64,000 bases of DNA from Camellia lanceoleosa (GCA_025200525.1 CM045762.1:86556717-86620716); one strand, 5' to 3'; shown: positions 21,702 to 33,145, numbered from the stretch's first letter. The notes: generated by a model not told the origin, from the sequence alone. Numbers and translations: made by a program.

Positions 21702-22515
21702 TCTATATATTAAGCAAAATGGTCTTTTAAAACCCAAGGCTTGTGGAAGCTCCAACATGTCAATCCTAATTTCTTGATTTTTTAATATTTTTTTTTTAAA
21801 AAAATTGACTTGGTGATTGGTGATTGGTTCAAAGATTGTAATAATTACACTATTGATTACAATAAACACTTAATTTATAATAATTACACTTATTAAATGA
21901 ATAACGCAATAAATGAAATCCTAATTTTCTTACTTTTTGCATCCCCAAGAGACCTATGTAATTATTGTGTAAATGCCTCTTAAATAAATAAATAAACACT
22001 TATTAAACTCTTTCAAACTCCTCGGTCAAACCCCATGTATTTAATTTATATATTATGTAATTATTGTGTAAATGCCTCTTAAATAAATAAATAAACTCTT
22101 ATTAAATTCTTTCAAACTCCTCGGTCAAACCCCATGTATTTAATTTATATATTAAAAAATCCTAATTTCTTGATTTTTTAATATTTTTTTTTAAAAAAAA
22201 TTGACTTGGTGATTGGTGATTGGTTCAAAGATTGTAATAATTACACTATTGATTTAAATAAACACTTAATTTATAATAATTACACTTATTAAATGAATAA
22301 CGCAATAAATGAAATCCTAATTTCCTTACTTTTTGCATCCCCAAGTGACCCATGTAATTATTGTGTAAATGCCTCTTAAATAAATAAATAAACACTTATT
22401 AAATTCTTTCAACCTCCTCGGTCAAACCCCATGTATTTAATTTATATATTTAAAAAAATAAAAACAAATATAAATATCTATAATTATCCCGTTCATAGCA
22501 CGGGTGATAGGCTAG
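21702..22515 (+). mobile_element. Non-autonomous Helitron P2, head-to-tail with P1
   Basis: Begins TCTATATATTAAGCAAAA directly after the CTAA of P1 and ends hairpin CCCGTTCATAGCACGGG (22488-22504), TGATAGG, CTAG / T. It is 814 bp with the same internal duplication as P1. Confidence 0.8.
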
Positions 22516-22942
22516 TTATTTATATATGTGAATTGCGATTTTTAAATGTCTTTTTTTTTTTTTTTGTAAATGTCTTCTTTTTTTCCTTTTTTATATTATA
22601 TTAAAGTTTAATATTTTGATAATAATCATATGTGTTGGACTTTTTAAGAAATTTTTTTTGTGCTTGTTCTTAATGCATTAAAGTGTTATTATGTGGGATA
22701 ATAATCATATATGTTATGACTTTTCAAAGAATTCATATGTGTTAGATTTCAAAATTTTTTTTTTATACTTGTTCTTAATGCATTAAAATGTTATTATGAG
22801 AGTAAGACTTGAGAATTGAGAGAAATTAATAAATGTTAAAAAAATTTTTTAAATCAAAAAATTAAAAGATTTAGATTAAGAGACTAAAACTCTCACAAAA
22901 TTTAAGATTAAAAATCTCACTTTACTTAGTATATAGCATAGA

Positions 22943-23497
22943 TTACTCTGGACCGCAATCCCGTTACTCTGTAGGTCTTCTATGTTTTTTCCAGTTAATT
23001 AATAGGAAGCGAGAAGGCAAAAAATTTCTCACGCCACAAACAGGAGAAATGATTGAATAACTTCTCAAAAAATAGGACCCCCTGGGAAAATTATTAAGTA
23101 CTACGAGAGTATTATGTGTTTTTATTTTTTTTATTAATTATTATCTCTTTCATTTTAAAATATTAGTCTCTTATTCTATTTTTTATTATTCTAAAATATT
23201 AGTCTCTTTTCAAAAATTAAGTACAAAAATAATATAAATTTTTTATTTTGCCCTTCTTTTAAATTCAATAACAATATAAAAAGTACAATTATAATATTGA
23301 TATTTCTCAAAAAATGTACTATCAGAGGGTAATTTTGAAAATTTAATTTTTTAAAAGTGTTATAATTGTATTATGAAAAAAAGTTAGATTCCCCAAAAAG
23401 GACCAATATTTTGGAACAAAGGGAGTATTTTTATTATATATTGTCGTATTTTTTACTTATTCAATATAAAATCATAATATCTTATATTTTTTTTATT
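22943..23497. repeat. Backbone repeat, right half of Helitron target site
   Basis: TTACTCTGTAGGTCTTCTAT and following sequence align with 47320-47715. The match stops at 23497, where Element 2 begins, and resumes at 46862. Confidence 0.8.
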
Positions 23498-23913
23498 AAA
23501 TACTCTTCAAATCCTGGGAGACGCTCTTGATACTCAGCTAGTCACCTGCAAAGACAAATACTCCGGTCGGGGGTGCCGGGATTAGCACTCTGACGGGCAA
23601 GTCAGTTCTTCTACTCAAGAAAGATTGTTTACTAAATTTAGTGAAGTGTTTTTTTTTTTTTTACATACCATTCCAAGAACGCTGCTTCTTTATTTATATC
23701 TATTCCTCTTGAGGCCTCGGGGCCTGGGCTTAGTTTTCAATCATTACCCGTTCTTATATTCGGCCCCCAACGATCTTTTTTAATCGGCTTACGTATCGTA
23801 TTCGGCCCATCCTAGTCTTGCAGGATGGGGCCGATTAATATTTGCTGGACGATCGGTTAGTGTCAATACTAAAACATGCCTCTTCCGATTTAGCCATATA
23901 TTCGGCTCCCACA
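23498..23913 (-). repeat. Element 2 3' LTR
   Basis: Near-identical to 33256-33687 from AAATACTCTTCA to TCGGCTCCCACA. The terminal TGTGGGGAAGTGGTTTTGG seen in the other copy is missing. It contains the hairpin at 23802-23834. Confidence 0.9.
23802..23834. promoter_or_regulatory. Hairpin in Element 2 LTR
   Basis: CGGCCCATCCT and AGGATGGGGCCG pair around an 8-base loop. It is preserved without change in the other LTR at 33576-33608. Confidence 0.75.
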
Positions 23914-23930
23914 ATTGCCCCCCGAACTCC
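23914..23930 (-). promoter_or_regulatory. Polypurine tract of Element 2
   Basis: Minus strand GAGTTCGGGGGGCAAT directly before the 3' LTR start TGTGGGAG. Its position and purine richness fit a plus-strand primer; the exact cleavage point is not known. Confidence 0.6.
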
Positions 23931-24312
23931 CTATTGACGGTAGTTAATCGGCGTGTTTGGTTTAGAATCCAAAAAGCCCATCATAGATCGGGCGGCTTCG
24001 CATTTCCCAAGGCGTCAGAAAATGTTAGAAGGTGCTCGCCTTTTCGTTTATCATTACACTTTCCCGCTTCATTCATGCGTCTCTTGCATTTATTGCGATT
24101 TGAAACTTCAGTCCTTTTTGGTGCACGTTTCGTCGATCATATGATACGTTTGGACCGCCAGCAGGCATCCCTTCTCTCATTCGCGTTTTCTGCAACTTTC
24201 GTCCGTCTACCTTTGCCTCATCTGCTCTTCGTAAGTTTTCTTCCCTTTTCTTTGTAGCCCTATTTTCTGTTTATCATTTTTACTTTCGGCGAATTCTTGG
24301 GTCCCCGTTGAA

Positions 24313-26397
24313 ATGGCTAAACACTTGAAGGACCTCCTTCGAGAGTCGATTTCGGATTCCCGACATTTTTCCATTCCCGATGACGCCCATCTAACTCTTG
24401 TATGACGATTACTGGATATGGAGAGGGAGGATCAGAATACAATCGTATTCCCCCTTCTGTCCATAGTGGAAGGCGGAGTCCGTTTCCCCCTACATCCACT
24501 ACTTAGGGTTGTCCTTCGCTATTGGAGTCTGATTCCTTCTCAACCAAATGTAAATTTCTTTCGAATCATTATGGGTGTTATAGAATTGAATCGACGTCTT
24601 AGGATCGATCTCGAAATTTCAGCCATTCGGCACTGCTACGCTTTAGCCAAATCCTCTGGTTAGCTAGGTCGGTACTTCCTTAGGGCCAAAGATACTGACC
24701 ATCATTTGGTGACTATGCTTGCCAGTTCTGGTAAGAGGGTTAACGATGTAATGGTCGATGTCCGAGGTAATTGGGAGTTCGCTGAAGGCGAAGATCGCCT
24801 AGACTCCATTCCCAGACATAAGGGTGACCCAGGTTGCCACGTAGTATCTTGTGTTTAACGATTTATCTTTTAATCGGCTTTCTTTCCTTAATCACTCATC
24901 TTTTGCAGGTAATAAATTGAAGAAGATTCTGACTTGCGTTGACGAAGCGGTCTTTAGGGATATTAAGATTGCACTTGACTACTTTGGATGCCCAAACGTG
25001 CAAAAGCAGGGGAGAGCCGCCCACATTTTACTTCGGTACGAGCCCACTTATACCACGTTCTCGGCTGCGGACAACATTCCGATTCCATCCGGTGATCAGC
25101 AGCTCTCGGCTCTTATCTTCCCCAGCTACAAGAACCTTAGGCAAATTGGTCTTGAAGATTCTGATTCGGGGTGAGACGCAGAGCCGGTAATAGAAGTAGT
25201 TGCCGATCCGGCTAGAGAATTCACTGAGGAGGCCGAAGAAGTTGACAAGGCCGTGCGCTCGGCGTTTGAGGCTACCGGACTCGATCAGCCTTCACCATTC
25301 GCGTCGGGTCGGGCAGAAGTCTCTTTCGGAGACATTTTTGCGAATTTGGGCGACCTACCCGGCGATTTCTTCGAAGCTATGGCGAAGGAAAGCCTTACGC
25401 AAATGGCGCGTAGGAGAAACACCGAGCGAATGGCTGCTCGACAAAAGGCCGAGGCCGGCGAATCTGATCCCAGCTTGCCTAAGGCCTCCGTACCCATTGT
25501 TGAAGGGATGGTTCAGGTTACGCCGGTTGAAACGGAAAAAGGGGGTGAACAGCGAGCCGGTGAAGAACGGCAAATTCCGGAGGAGCGCGGTCAAAAACGC
25601 AGCGCCGAGAGGGAAGCCAGTTCAGAAGCTAGTCCTTCTGACAAACGGCCTCGCCTCGAAGAATCGGACGTGGTTGCTCCTTTTGTTATTCAGCCAAAGA
25701 TCAGAGATACGCCGATTTCTTCCAATGCTTCTGCCATTGAGGATCCGGCCGTTGCGTTGAGCTTGGCGGCCGATTTTTCTTGCCGACAATGCAGCCTTTT
25801 GCGCCGTACCGGATATTTTGGCCGTAGCCTTATCTGCGCAGTCGGCACTCCTGGTAGGAATCTTATATTTATTTCTGAATTTATTTTTTATAAAGGTATC
25901 TAATGATCCCTTATTCTTGGCGCATCGGCGGGATTGCCGACTTGGGCCACCACCGCATGATGCTCTTGGCGAATTGACCGCTTGCGTCAAGTGGAAGGTC
26001 AAGAGTAGAGCGGAGTTTGAAAAATGAGGGTCAGAATGGAGAGCGCGAGCCAAGCGGATAAGGAGAGGGCTCAGACCGCCGAACAATGTTTGATCGATCC
26101 GAGGCTAGAGCGAATGTGAGTGTGGTATCGCTCAAGCTCTCAAACGCATTTAACTTGCTAAGTGAGACTCAGCTAGAGGAGCTGAAAGCGGCCAAGGAGA
26201 AAGCCGAATCCGATGCTTTCGAGGCGGGAAAAAGTGCCACTTACACGGAATATGTTGATGAAGTTCCCAAGTTTGAGAATCGGGGGTTCAAACATGGGTG
26301 GCTCAAAGCCCTTGCTGCCGCTGGGGTTACATCGGATTTGCCAATTCCTTACGAGGAAGTGGATGTTGAGCCGCTCGAATCCGACACCGAGGAGTGA
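24313..26397 (+). pseudogene. Element 2 aORF1: antisense Transposase_28-like gene
   Basis: The start ATG at 24313 opens MAKHLKDLLRESISDS. The next block (VFPLLSIVEGGVRFPLHPLL, then FFRIIMGVIELNRRL and a YFLRAKDTDHH region) resembles, from memory, the Pfam Transposase_28 'putative gypsy type transposon' domain. Intron 1 is 24833-24908, phase 1, matching Element 1. Exon 2 carries YEPTYTTFSAADNIP and PFVIQPKI. Intron 2 has its donor at 25854 but a damaged acceptor. The last exon ends coiled coil, RGFKHGWLKALAAAGV and an acidic tail. Breaks: TGA near 24403, TAG at 24661-24663, TGA near 25173, and a frameshift near 25775. The gene runs towards pol, from just inside the 3' LTR. Function unknown. 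Confidence 0.75.
24833..24908 (+). other. Intron 1 of Element 2 aORF1
   Basis: Donor CAG/GTTGCC and acceptor TTTTGCAG, 76 bp, phase 1. The counterparts are 116-197 (82 bp) and 52639-52717 (79 bp). Confidence 0.7.
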
Positions 26398-26620
26398 TTT
26401 GGGAGGCGTTTCCTAATTTTGTTTTTGTAAGTTTTTTGCTTGGTAGGGTTTTGTTGGTTCAGGGTAGTTTTCATGTATAAATTGGTTACTATCTTGTACG
26501 CAATTTATTAATGAACATTTCCTTGTAATGTCACTACTTCTTGTGCATAATTTGTGTGATTATGTTAATGAAACATTTTGCTGAGTTTGGCTCAAAGCCT
26601 TTCGCTACTTTGCGTAAAAT
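26398..26620. other. aORF1 3' flank of Element 2
   Basis: T-rich sequence after the stop, then the first degenerate unit of the following array. No gene. Confidence 0.5.
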
Positions 26621-26900
26621 TGTTGCTGAGTTTCAGCTTTTAGGGATTGAATATCCTGTGTCAACATTGATTCGTCTACTTTGTGTAAAATTGTTGCTGA
26701 GTTGCAGCTTTTAGGGATTGAATATCCTGTGTCAACATTGACTCTTCTACTTTGTGTAAAATTGTTGCTGAGTTGCAGCTTTTAGGGATTGAATATCCTG
26801 TGTCAACATTGATTCTTCTACTTTGTGTAAAATTGTTGCTGAGTTGCAGCTTTTAGGGATTGAATATCCTGTGTCAATATGGATTCCTTTCTCATGCCGA
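26621..26900. repeat. 71-bp tandem array after aORF1 (Element 2)
   Basis: Four copies start at 26621, 26692, 26763 and 26834. The unit holds two dyads: GCTGAGTTGCAGC and GGATTGAATATCC. Confidence 0.9.
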
Positions 26901-26929
26901 CTGGATTCGAATTATGCACTGTCAATTCG

Positions 26930-27595
26930 AGAGCCGGCTGGGGTATCTGAGCCGAATAGATAGGTGAATCTGCCTATGCCCCAGGCGGTCCTTGCGGGGT
27001 CGAGGGCCGGCTGGGGTATCTGAGCCGGATAGATAGGTGAATCTGCCCATGCCCCAGGCAATCCTTGCGGGGTCGAGGGTTGGCTGGGGTACTTGAGCCG
27101 GATAGATTGATGAATCTGCCCTTGCCCCAGGCGGTCCTTGTGGGGTCGAGGGCCGGCTGGGGTACTTCAGCCGGATAGATTGATGAATCTGCCCTTGCCC
27201 CAGGCGGTCCTTGCGAGGTCGAGGGCCGGCTGGGGTACTTGAGCCGGATAGATTGATGAATCTGCCCTTGCCCCAGGCGGTCCTTGTGGGGTCGAGGGTC
27301 GGTTGGGGTACTTGTGCTGGATAGATAGATGAAGCTGCCCTTGCCCCAGGCGGTCCCTGTAGAGGTTAGTAGAATCGATTGGGGGGCCGACTGGGGTATC
27401 TGAGCCGGATAGATAGGTGAATCTGCCCATGCCCCAGGCGGTCCTTGCGGGGTCGAGGGCCGGCTGGGGTACTTGAGCCGGATAGATTGATAAATCTGCC
27501 CTTGCCCTAGGCGGTCCTTGCGAGGTCAAGGGTCGGCTGGGGTACTTGCGCCGGATAGGTAGATGAAGCTGCCCTTGCCCCAGGCAGTTCGTGAT
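26930..27595. repeat. 73-bp tandem array between aORF1 and aORF2 (Element 2)
   Basis: About nine units, mostly 72-74 bp apart. Each carries GATAGATTGATGAATCTGCC then CTTGCCCCAGGCGG. The AGATTnATnAATCTGCCC core is shared with the 124-bp array of Element 1. Long minus frames across it are artefacts. Confidence 0.9.
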
Positions 27596-27771
27596 TATGG
27601 TAGAATCGTGCCCCTGCCGTTGACTCAGCCGGCGTCGGTGATTCAGGACCTCCAATTAATGAGATTGCCTCGAACGTGCTGCCTCTATGAAGGATAAATG
27701 AGGAAACGTACATCCTTTATGAGCTTGGTAGACAACTGAGCTGAGCTCTTGGGGGAAGACTGATTGCGCGA

Positions 27772-28684
27772 ATGTCGAACCGACTTTTCTTTAACAGTAA
27801 AGGGGAAGCGAAGACCCTAGCTGAGCTTGTCGGAGATATGAATCGAGGTGGTGAACCCTCGCGGGCAGGAAGTAGGAGTTCCAGGGGTCGAGAGAGGCGT
27901 CAGTCTCCCCGTCGTCGCAGTAGATCGCCCAAGCGGGAAAAGATCGCAGGTAAGGCTCTCTGATCCGAGTCGAGGGAGGTCGGCGAAACCGTGCCCATTA
28001 AGCTTTGCGGTATTCGTGAAGAATAGACCCATGATAGAGGCGGACTCGATCGTTCGAGACCCAGATGTAGCGGTCGACTTTGCCCAACAAATATTTTCGC
28101 CTGAGGTTCAGAAATCAATGCTGGGTCGACAGGATTACGAGGTGTTTCGCGAGGGAATTCACGGCGCAGTGAAAGGGCTTTACACTGCTTACGAAGTCGG
28201 CATGCGACTGCGCGCTCCCCGTCAAGAGATGGAGAAGAAGGACGAACGTATTCGAAGTTTGGAGGCCCGCGTGGAGGCAGCCGAGTGGGAACTAAGGAAG
28301 AACAAGGCAGCTCAGGCACAATCCACCGCGCATGCGAACCCAATTGTGGAAGAGAGGGTTACGAGTCGGCTTATCAGCTCCGCACTTGCCGATCGAGAGA
28401 CGGCAAGTATGTTCGCAATAGAGAGTGCGAAGGGGAGGGCCTATGAGAAAGGTTTCCATGAGGGCCGAAAGGTGGGAATCGAGAAAACCAGGGAAACACT
28501 GGCTGAAGAAGTATGTCGATGTGAAAACTGCGGGTTCAGGCACAGTTGGATCAAGGCATCTTAAGCCGCAGAAGCTCTTCGAGCGTCGGGGATTAATTTG
28601 GCATCACCACGCTACAGGAGTAAAGATTTTCCGTTTTGTGCCTTTGAGATTGAGAAGAGTGAGGATGAGGGTGACGCCGTATGA
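27772..28684 (+). pseudogene. Element 2 aORF2: antisense RS/coiled-coil gene
   Basis: The start ATG at 27772 gives MSNRLFFNSKGEAKTLAEL, then an Arg/Ser-rich stretch (RRQSPRRRSRSPKREK, residues ~43-58). A frameshift between about 27900 and 27990 moves into the frame of FAVFVKNRPMIEADSIVRD, a block matching Element 1. Next are IHGAVKGLYTAYEVGM, a coiled coil, YEKGFHEGRKVGIEKTRE and CENCGFRHSWIKAS. A TAA stop (28562-28564) precedes the last ~40 codons, which end GDAV at 28684. AATAAA follows near 28748. Identity with Element 1 aORF2 is high over the middle region, so the protein was probably functional in a common ancestor. The RS-like basic stretch may be a nuclear or RNA-binding segment (inference). 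Confidence 0.7.
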
Positions 28685-29230
28685 ATTTTATAGTTGTAAG
28701 ATTGGAACGCAGGGCGTGTTCGAAACTATGTAACTTATTGTTTTATTGAATAAAGATTGTTTCTTTATAAATGTTTCGTTGTCATTCATATTCGGCATAT
28801 GTGTATTTCGTGTTGCTTAAATGTTTGAATGTCTAAATATTGCCCGACCCAGATAGCCGTTAACTGCTCGGCAAGACGCGGGCCTATCGTCAGGATCTGC
28901 ACATGGCAGGATCGACACGTCCGCGGCGACCGTTAGGGTTTTATTGAGGCTATTTCAACGGCCATTTATCTTTAATTTGGGTGAGCCTATTGACGCTTGA
29001 CCAGTTGGATTAATGGGCTGGCCGAGGGTGATCGGCATGTGAATATTTGGCCGACCGGTTTTAATAAAGCTGTTTTGCTTTGGCCCAGCCAGTGTGCGTT
29101 TCGGCCAGCCGTCGGGATGGCGGTCGTGGCGAATGTCAATCGACGCTTGTTTTATTCAACCAATGCGTTTTTGGGCGTTAATAAAATTTTCTTGGGATTG
29201 GGACCTCGAGATCGCAGTCGTTGCTGAGAA
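28685..29230. other. aORF2 3' flank and spacer
   Basis: Includes AATAAA (near 28748) and GGCCGACCGG-rich sequence near 29050. I see no gene. Confidence 0.5.
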
Positions 29231-29695
29231 TAAAATGAGTGGGCGCTTCGCACCAATAATCCCATTTGACTCATCATTCTTTGTCTGGGATGGTGATTTT
29301 GATTACAGAGGCTCAAACTTCGGTCAAGTTTGGTGTTGAGATGGTCTGCGGCAGAAAACCTATCCGTGAGGGAGTTAGGTCATCCGAAGGGCTTGAGATC
29401 TGTGAGTCTCCAAGTGAAGGGCTTGAGATTTGTGAGTCTCCAAGTCGTCGAAGCAGATCACCCCGAAAGGAGAGTCAACAACTGTCAAGTTCATTCTTCC
29501 TTGTCCTGGATCTTTGCCTTGACATTGTCAATGGTGTCAGGGGCAGGTTGGCGTCATGTGAGTCGTGGGCTTAAGCATAACTGGTTCAAGGTAGTGCACG
29601 CCGTGGAGGGGTTTAGGGCGACGATCGTTGATCCGGCGATGCTACTTTACCGGCGCGTTTTGTCCCCTTTTTGCTTTCGATATTGTAATGTTTGA
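29231..29695 (+). pseudogene. Decayed second aORF2-like copy in Element 2
   Basis: The plus strand shows an RS-like stretch (SPSRRSRSPRKES) after a duplicated 30-bp unit (GAAGGGCTTGAGATTTGTGA). After a frame change comes SRGLKHNWFKVVHAVEGF, matching the GFKYGWIKALQAVGV end of aORF2. The middle domain is deleted. AATAAA follows near 29731. It is probably a partial duplicate of aORF2. Confidence 0.55.
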
Positions 29696-30019
29696 ATGCG
29701 GGTTGTATTTATGTAACAACTGTTTAATCAAATAAATGGTTTTATTTTAAATCTATTTGCGTGTTATTCTGAATTTTGCTTATGTGGTAAAGCTCATTAC
29801 TTCGAATGCATGATCTGTTATAGTATGTTACATAGGATCAATTATCAATATCTTTTGTTCGTGCCAACGTTTGCTCCGGATTCGGAGACGCGATTAGCAC
29901 TTAGCACTGTATGATCCGTTCCTGAATCCAGGGCCCATTTGGCCTTAAGGAGATTAATCGGCTCCAAACCCGGATATTCACGATATTCACGAAGATTTAA
30001 TTGGCCCTAAGGTGTGATG
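29696..30019. other. Spacer before junction array
   Basis: 3' flank of the aORF2-like remnant, with the first degenerate TCCGGATTCGGAGAC word near 29876. No gene. Confidence 0.5.
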
Positions 30020-31076
30020 CGCCAAAGGGGGGGGCTCCGAATCCGGAGACTTAATTTGGCCAATCGTGATATCCACAAAGGGCGCTCCGAATTCGGAGAC
30101 TTAATCGGCCCTAAGGCTTCATTCGCCAAAGGGGGGTCCGAATCCGGAGACTTAATTTGGCCAATCGTGATATCCACGAAGGGCGCTCCGAATCCGGACA
30201 CTTAATCGGCCCTAAGGCTTCATTCGCCAAAGGGGGCTCCGAATTCGGAGACTTAATTTGGCCAATCGTGATATCCACGAAGGGCGCTCTGAATCCGGAG
30301 ACTTAATCGGCCCTAAGGCTTCATGCGCCAAAGGGGGCTCCGAATCCGGAGACTTAATTTGGCCAATCGTGATATCCACGAAGGGCGCTCCGAATCCGGA
30401 GACTTAATCGGTCCTAAGGCTTCATGCGCCAAAGGGGGCTCTGAATCCGGAGACTTAATTTGGCCAATCGTGATATCCACGAAGGGCGCTCCGAATCCGG
30501 AGACTTAATTGGCCCTAAGGCTTCATTCGCCAAAGGAAGCTCCGAATCCGGAGACTTAATTTGGCCAATTGTGATATCCACGAAGGGCGCTCCGAATCCG
30601 GAGACTTAATCGGCCCTAAGGCGGCATGCGCCAAAGGGGGCTCCGAATCCGGAGACTTAATTTGGCCAATCGTGATATCCACGAAGGGCGCTCCGAATCC
30701 GGAGACTTAATCGGCCCTAAGGCAGCATGTGCCAAAGGGGGCTCCGAATCCGAAGACTTAATTTGGCCAATCGTGACATCCACGAAGGGTGCTCCGAATC
30801 TGGACACTTAATCGGCCCTAAGGCGGCATGCGCCAAAAGGGGCTCCGAATCCGGAGACTTAATTTGGCCAATCGTGATATCTACAAAAGGCGCTCCGAAT
30901 CCGGAGACTTAATCGGCCCTAAGGCGGCATGCGCCAAAGGGGGCTCCGAATCCGGAGACTTAATTTGGCCAATCGTGATATCTACGAAGGGCACTCCGAA
31001 TCCGGAGACTTGATCGGCCCTAAGGCGGCATGCGTCAAAGGGGGCTCCGAATCCGGAGACTTAATTTGGCCAATCC
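30020..31076. repeat. pol/aORF2 junction tandem array (Element 2)
   Basis: About ten 101-bp dimers made of a 50-bp unit (TTGGCCAATCGTGATATCC) and a 51-bp unit (TCGGCCCTAAGGC, TGCGCCAAAGGGGGC). Both carry CTCCGAATCCGGAG, a one-base variant of the Element 1 palindrome. The 50/51 alternation shifts the frame each dimer, so no frame exceeds about 64 codons. It is more homogeneous than the Element 1 array. Confidence 0.95.
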
Positions 31077-31202
31077 TAGCAAGTGCCCTACTGGGAATTG
31101 ACATATGATTTTCAACGTCTAGGAAAAACAGTTCATATTGCAGAGGCGAAATATATTTACAGGTATCAAAGCCCACAGATCGGGTCAGTGATAGGGTTTT
31201 CG

Positions 31203-31727
31203 TCAGAACTCTGCTTGTGCCAATTGGGGGGAACCACGTATTTCTTCAATGCCATGGGTTGTTGGGAAACGCAGGATCTGATGGTAGGTGCTTGGGACGG
31301 CCTTCATGATATGTAGCCAAGTTCTTCCCATTATGGCATTATACGGCGAGGGAAGCTTCACGACCAGGAATTCCACTTCGACCGTTCTGGACCCCGCTCG
31401 AACAAGTAATGTGACCTTGCCCAATGGATATTCGGGGTTCGTATTAAAGCCGAACAATGGGTGAGGCACCGGAGATAGATCCGCCTCGTTGAGGCCGAGC
31501 TTGATGAAAGTTTGATAGTACATGACCTCTGAACTACTCCCTGGATCTATGAGGATTCGTTCAATGATGAACCGGTTTATGCGCAATCCAATGACCAACG
31601 GATCAATGTGGGAAGCCATTGCGTCATTGAGGTTGGAGTCGTTGAAGGCAATTGTCGGAGCTTCTTCGCTCCGGTCAGTCGAAATACGGCGCCCCTGTAA
31701 AGTTGGGTGCGATCGAATTGTGTGCAT
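31203..31727 (-). pseudogene. Element 2 retroviral-type aspartic protease region
   Basis: The minus strand contains ERILIDPGSSSEVMYYQTF, with the Asp of the protease active site in the IDPGSS context usual for plant gypsy elements, then FNTNPEYPLGKVTLLV and YNAIMGRTWLHIMKAVPSTY. After QLAQAEF the frame degenerates and joins the tandem array about 130 bp later with no RT. In an intact element this would mature the gag-pol polyprotein in the virus-like particle. Confidence 0.85.
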
Positions 31728-31860
31728 GGTCGTGAGTGGCAGTCAGAATTACGTGGATCACGCCAAGTGGGGAGAGTCCTTAATGCTAATGCTTTGGTTG
31801 GCTTTCCTGTTTCACATCTTCTTTGATCGGCCGTCTTGCACCAGTTCTTCCAGTGATCTT

Positions 31861-33145
31861 TTAATGCGTAGCAATTCTGCTTTTGGCGTGATCTTTATGA
31901 TATTCGCACCTCCGGTCCCTTCGTCGTGTATCGGGTGGCCCCACCATCTTTGACGGCCATTTGAAGAATGGAAGGTGTTGGATTTTGGTCATTACCGCGG
32001 TAATTGGCTCTGACAGTTCCGTGTACGTTTTGTCGGCGCGCCTCGAGCGCCTACTGTCGACTTGCAATTGCTCATTCATCGGGTGGGAGCATTGATCACT
32101 CGATCGGCGAGAGTCCCGCCTCTTGTCCCGTTTAGCACGTTGTCGTGGCTCGGGGCTCAGAGGTGGCACGGAACTTATCGGCTGAGCAATATCAGGGGGT
32201 CCCGATTTGGTGGACGCTTGTCTGGCTTTGATCCTCAAGGCATCGTCTTCTACTTTGCAATACTCTTCGACTTTCTTCATCAACGCCCAGATTGTTTTGG
32301 GGGGTCTTCTGGTCATGGAGTTGCGAAGAGCACTGTCAGGATGTAGTCCTATTTTGAAGGCGGTGACGGCCATGGAGTCGTTGCAAGCGTCGTCAACGAG
32401 ATTGAAGCACTCCCAATATCGCACCGAATATGTTCTCAGCATTTCTCCCGGTTGGATTTGTATAGCCCAGAGAGAGTCGGCCTGTTTTGGCTGTACCTTG
32501 TTGGTGATGAACCTGGCCCTAAAGGATTTTTGCAATTGATGGAAACTTTTGATCGAAGCCGGCTCCAGCTTGTAATACCATCTGACAACTAGTGGCCCCA
32601 AACTGCTGGGAAATATTCGGCACATGAGGGCTTCATTGTCTGCATGCAATGTCATGGCCTACTTGTAGTAACGTATATGATCAGTGGGGTCTGATTTTCC
32701 GTCGTAGAGAGTAAATGATGGAGCTTTGAACTTCTTGGCGACGCCGCATATTCGCCGATAAAAGGATCGTGCTTCGTCTTCTTCGTCTGCGCTTGTTCCT
32801 TATGTGTGGGCTTTTTTTAGAGGAGCTGGAAGTGTCTGAGCGTCCCTTGTTATGCTTCGTGGATAATGAATTGGAGTCGCTATCAGTTTCCCTTGGTCGG
32901 GCTCGAGGTCGTTGTTTACCTGCCCTCAGGGGTCGTTCGGGGTCTTGGCGCGCGGCTTCTTTGGATTTTTCTACTTCCAGGGCCAAATCTTGTCGGAGGC
33001 GTTCATTTTCTATGAGCATATTTTCCAGCCTTTGCTCATTCTGTTTAGCTTGTTCTATGATGGCTTGCATCGTCTCCTGCGCTGAAGTCGTTGGTGAGTC
33101 AAAATTCAGGGCGCGTCTCACAGCGATGGTTTCCTTCCCGAGCAT
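31861..33145 (-). pseudogene. Element 2 gag
   Basis: The minus strand from 33145 begins with a charged coiled-coil/basic N-terminus (a run of Arg and Lys near residues 115-125). After a frameshift near 32750-32815 comes the Retrotrans_gag core: DPTDHIRYYK, a TAG stop, AMTLHADNEALMCRIFPSSL, WYYKLEPASIKSFHQL, RFITNKVQ. The C-terminus ends RRCEYHKDHAKS, a remnant of the zinc-knuckle region. Only one frameshift and one stop separate it from a full gag, in keeping with the young LTRs. Confidence 0.85.

Larger units (their letters stand above)
16494..22942 (-). mobile_element. Nested Helitron block at one A^T target
   Basis: The left boundary is A / CTAACTTATCACCC and the right boundary is ATATAGCATAGA / T. 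On the minus strand this reads 5' TCTATGC... and 3' ...GTGATAAGTTAG, with a hairpin-like CTCATGTATAGCACGGG just before the 3' end. Paralogous sequence at 47290-47330 and 60305-60330 runs straight through the junction (CATAATAA/TTACT), acting as empty sites. No Rep/helicase gene is present, so all copies are non-autonomous. Inside are further Helitrons (20488-20904, 20906-21701, 21702-22515), a minisatellite and duplicated AT-rich DNA. The minus-strand 3' end reads TTAG rather than the canonical CTRR. Confidence 0.75.

Noticed and set aside
21585..21869. Minus-strand 94-codon frame across two Helitrons
   Set aside because: Crosses the P1/P2 junction of non-coding Helitrons and has AT-driven composition.
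27167..27655. 162-codon minus-strand open frame
   Set aside because: It lies wholly in the 73-bp tandem array and merely reads its repeats.
30020..31076. CRISPR-like regular array
   Set aside because: Units are fully homologous 50/51-bp dimers with no variable spacers, and the setting is a plant retrotransposon.
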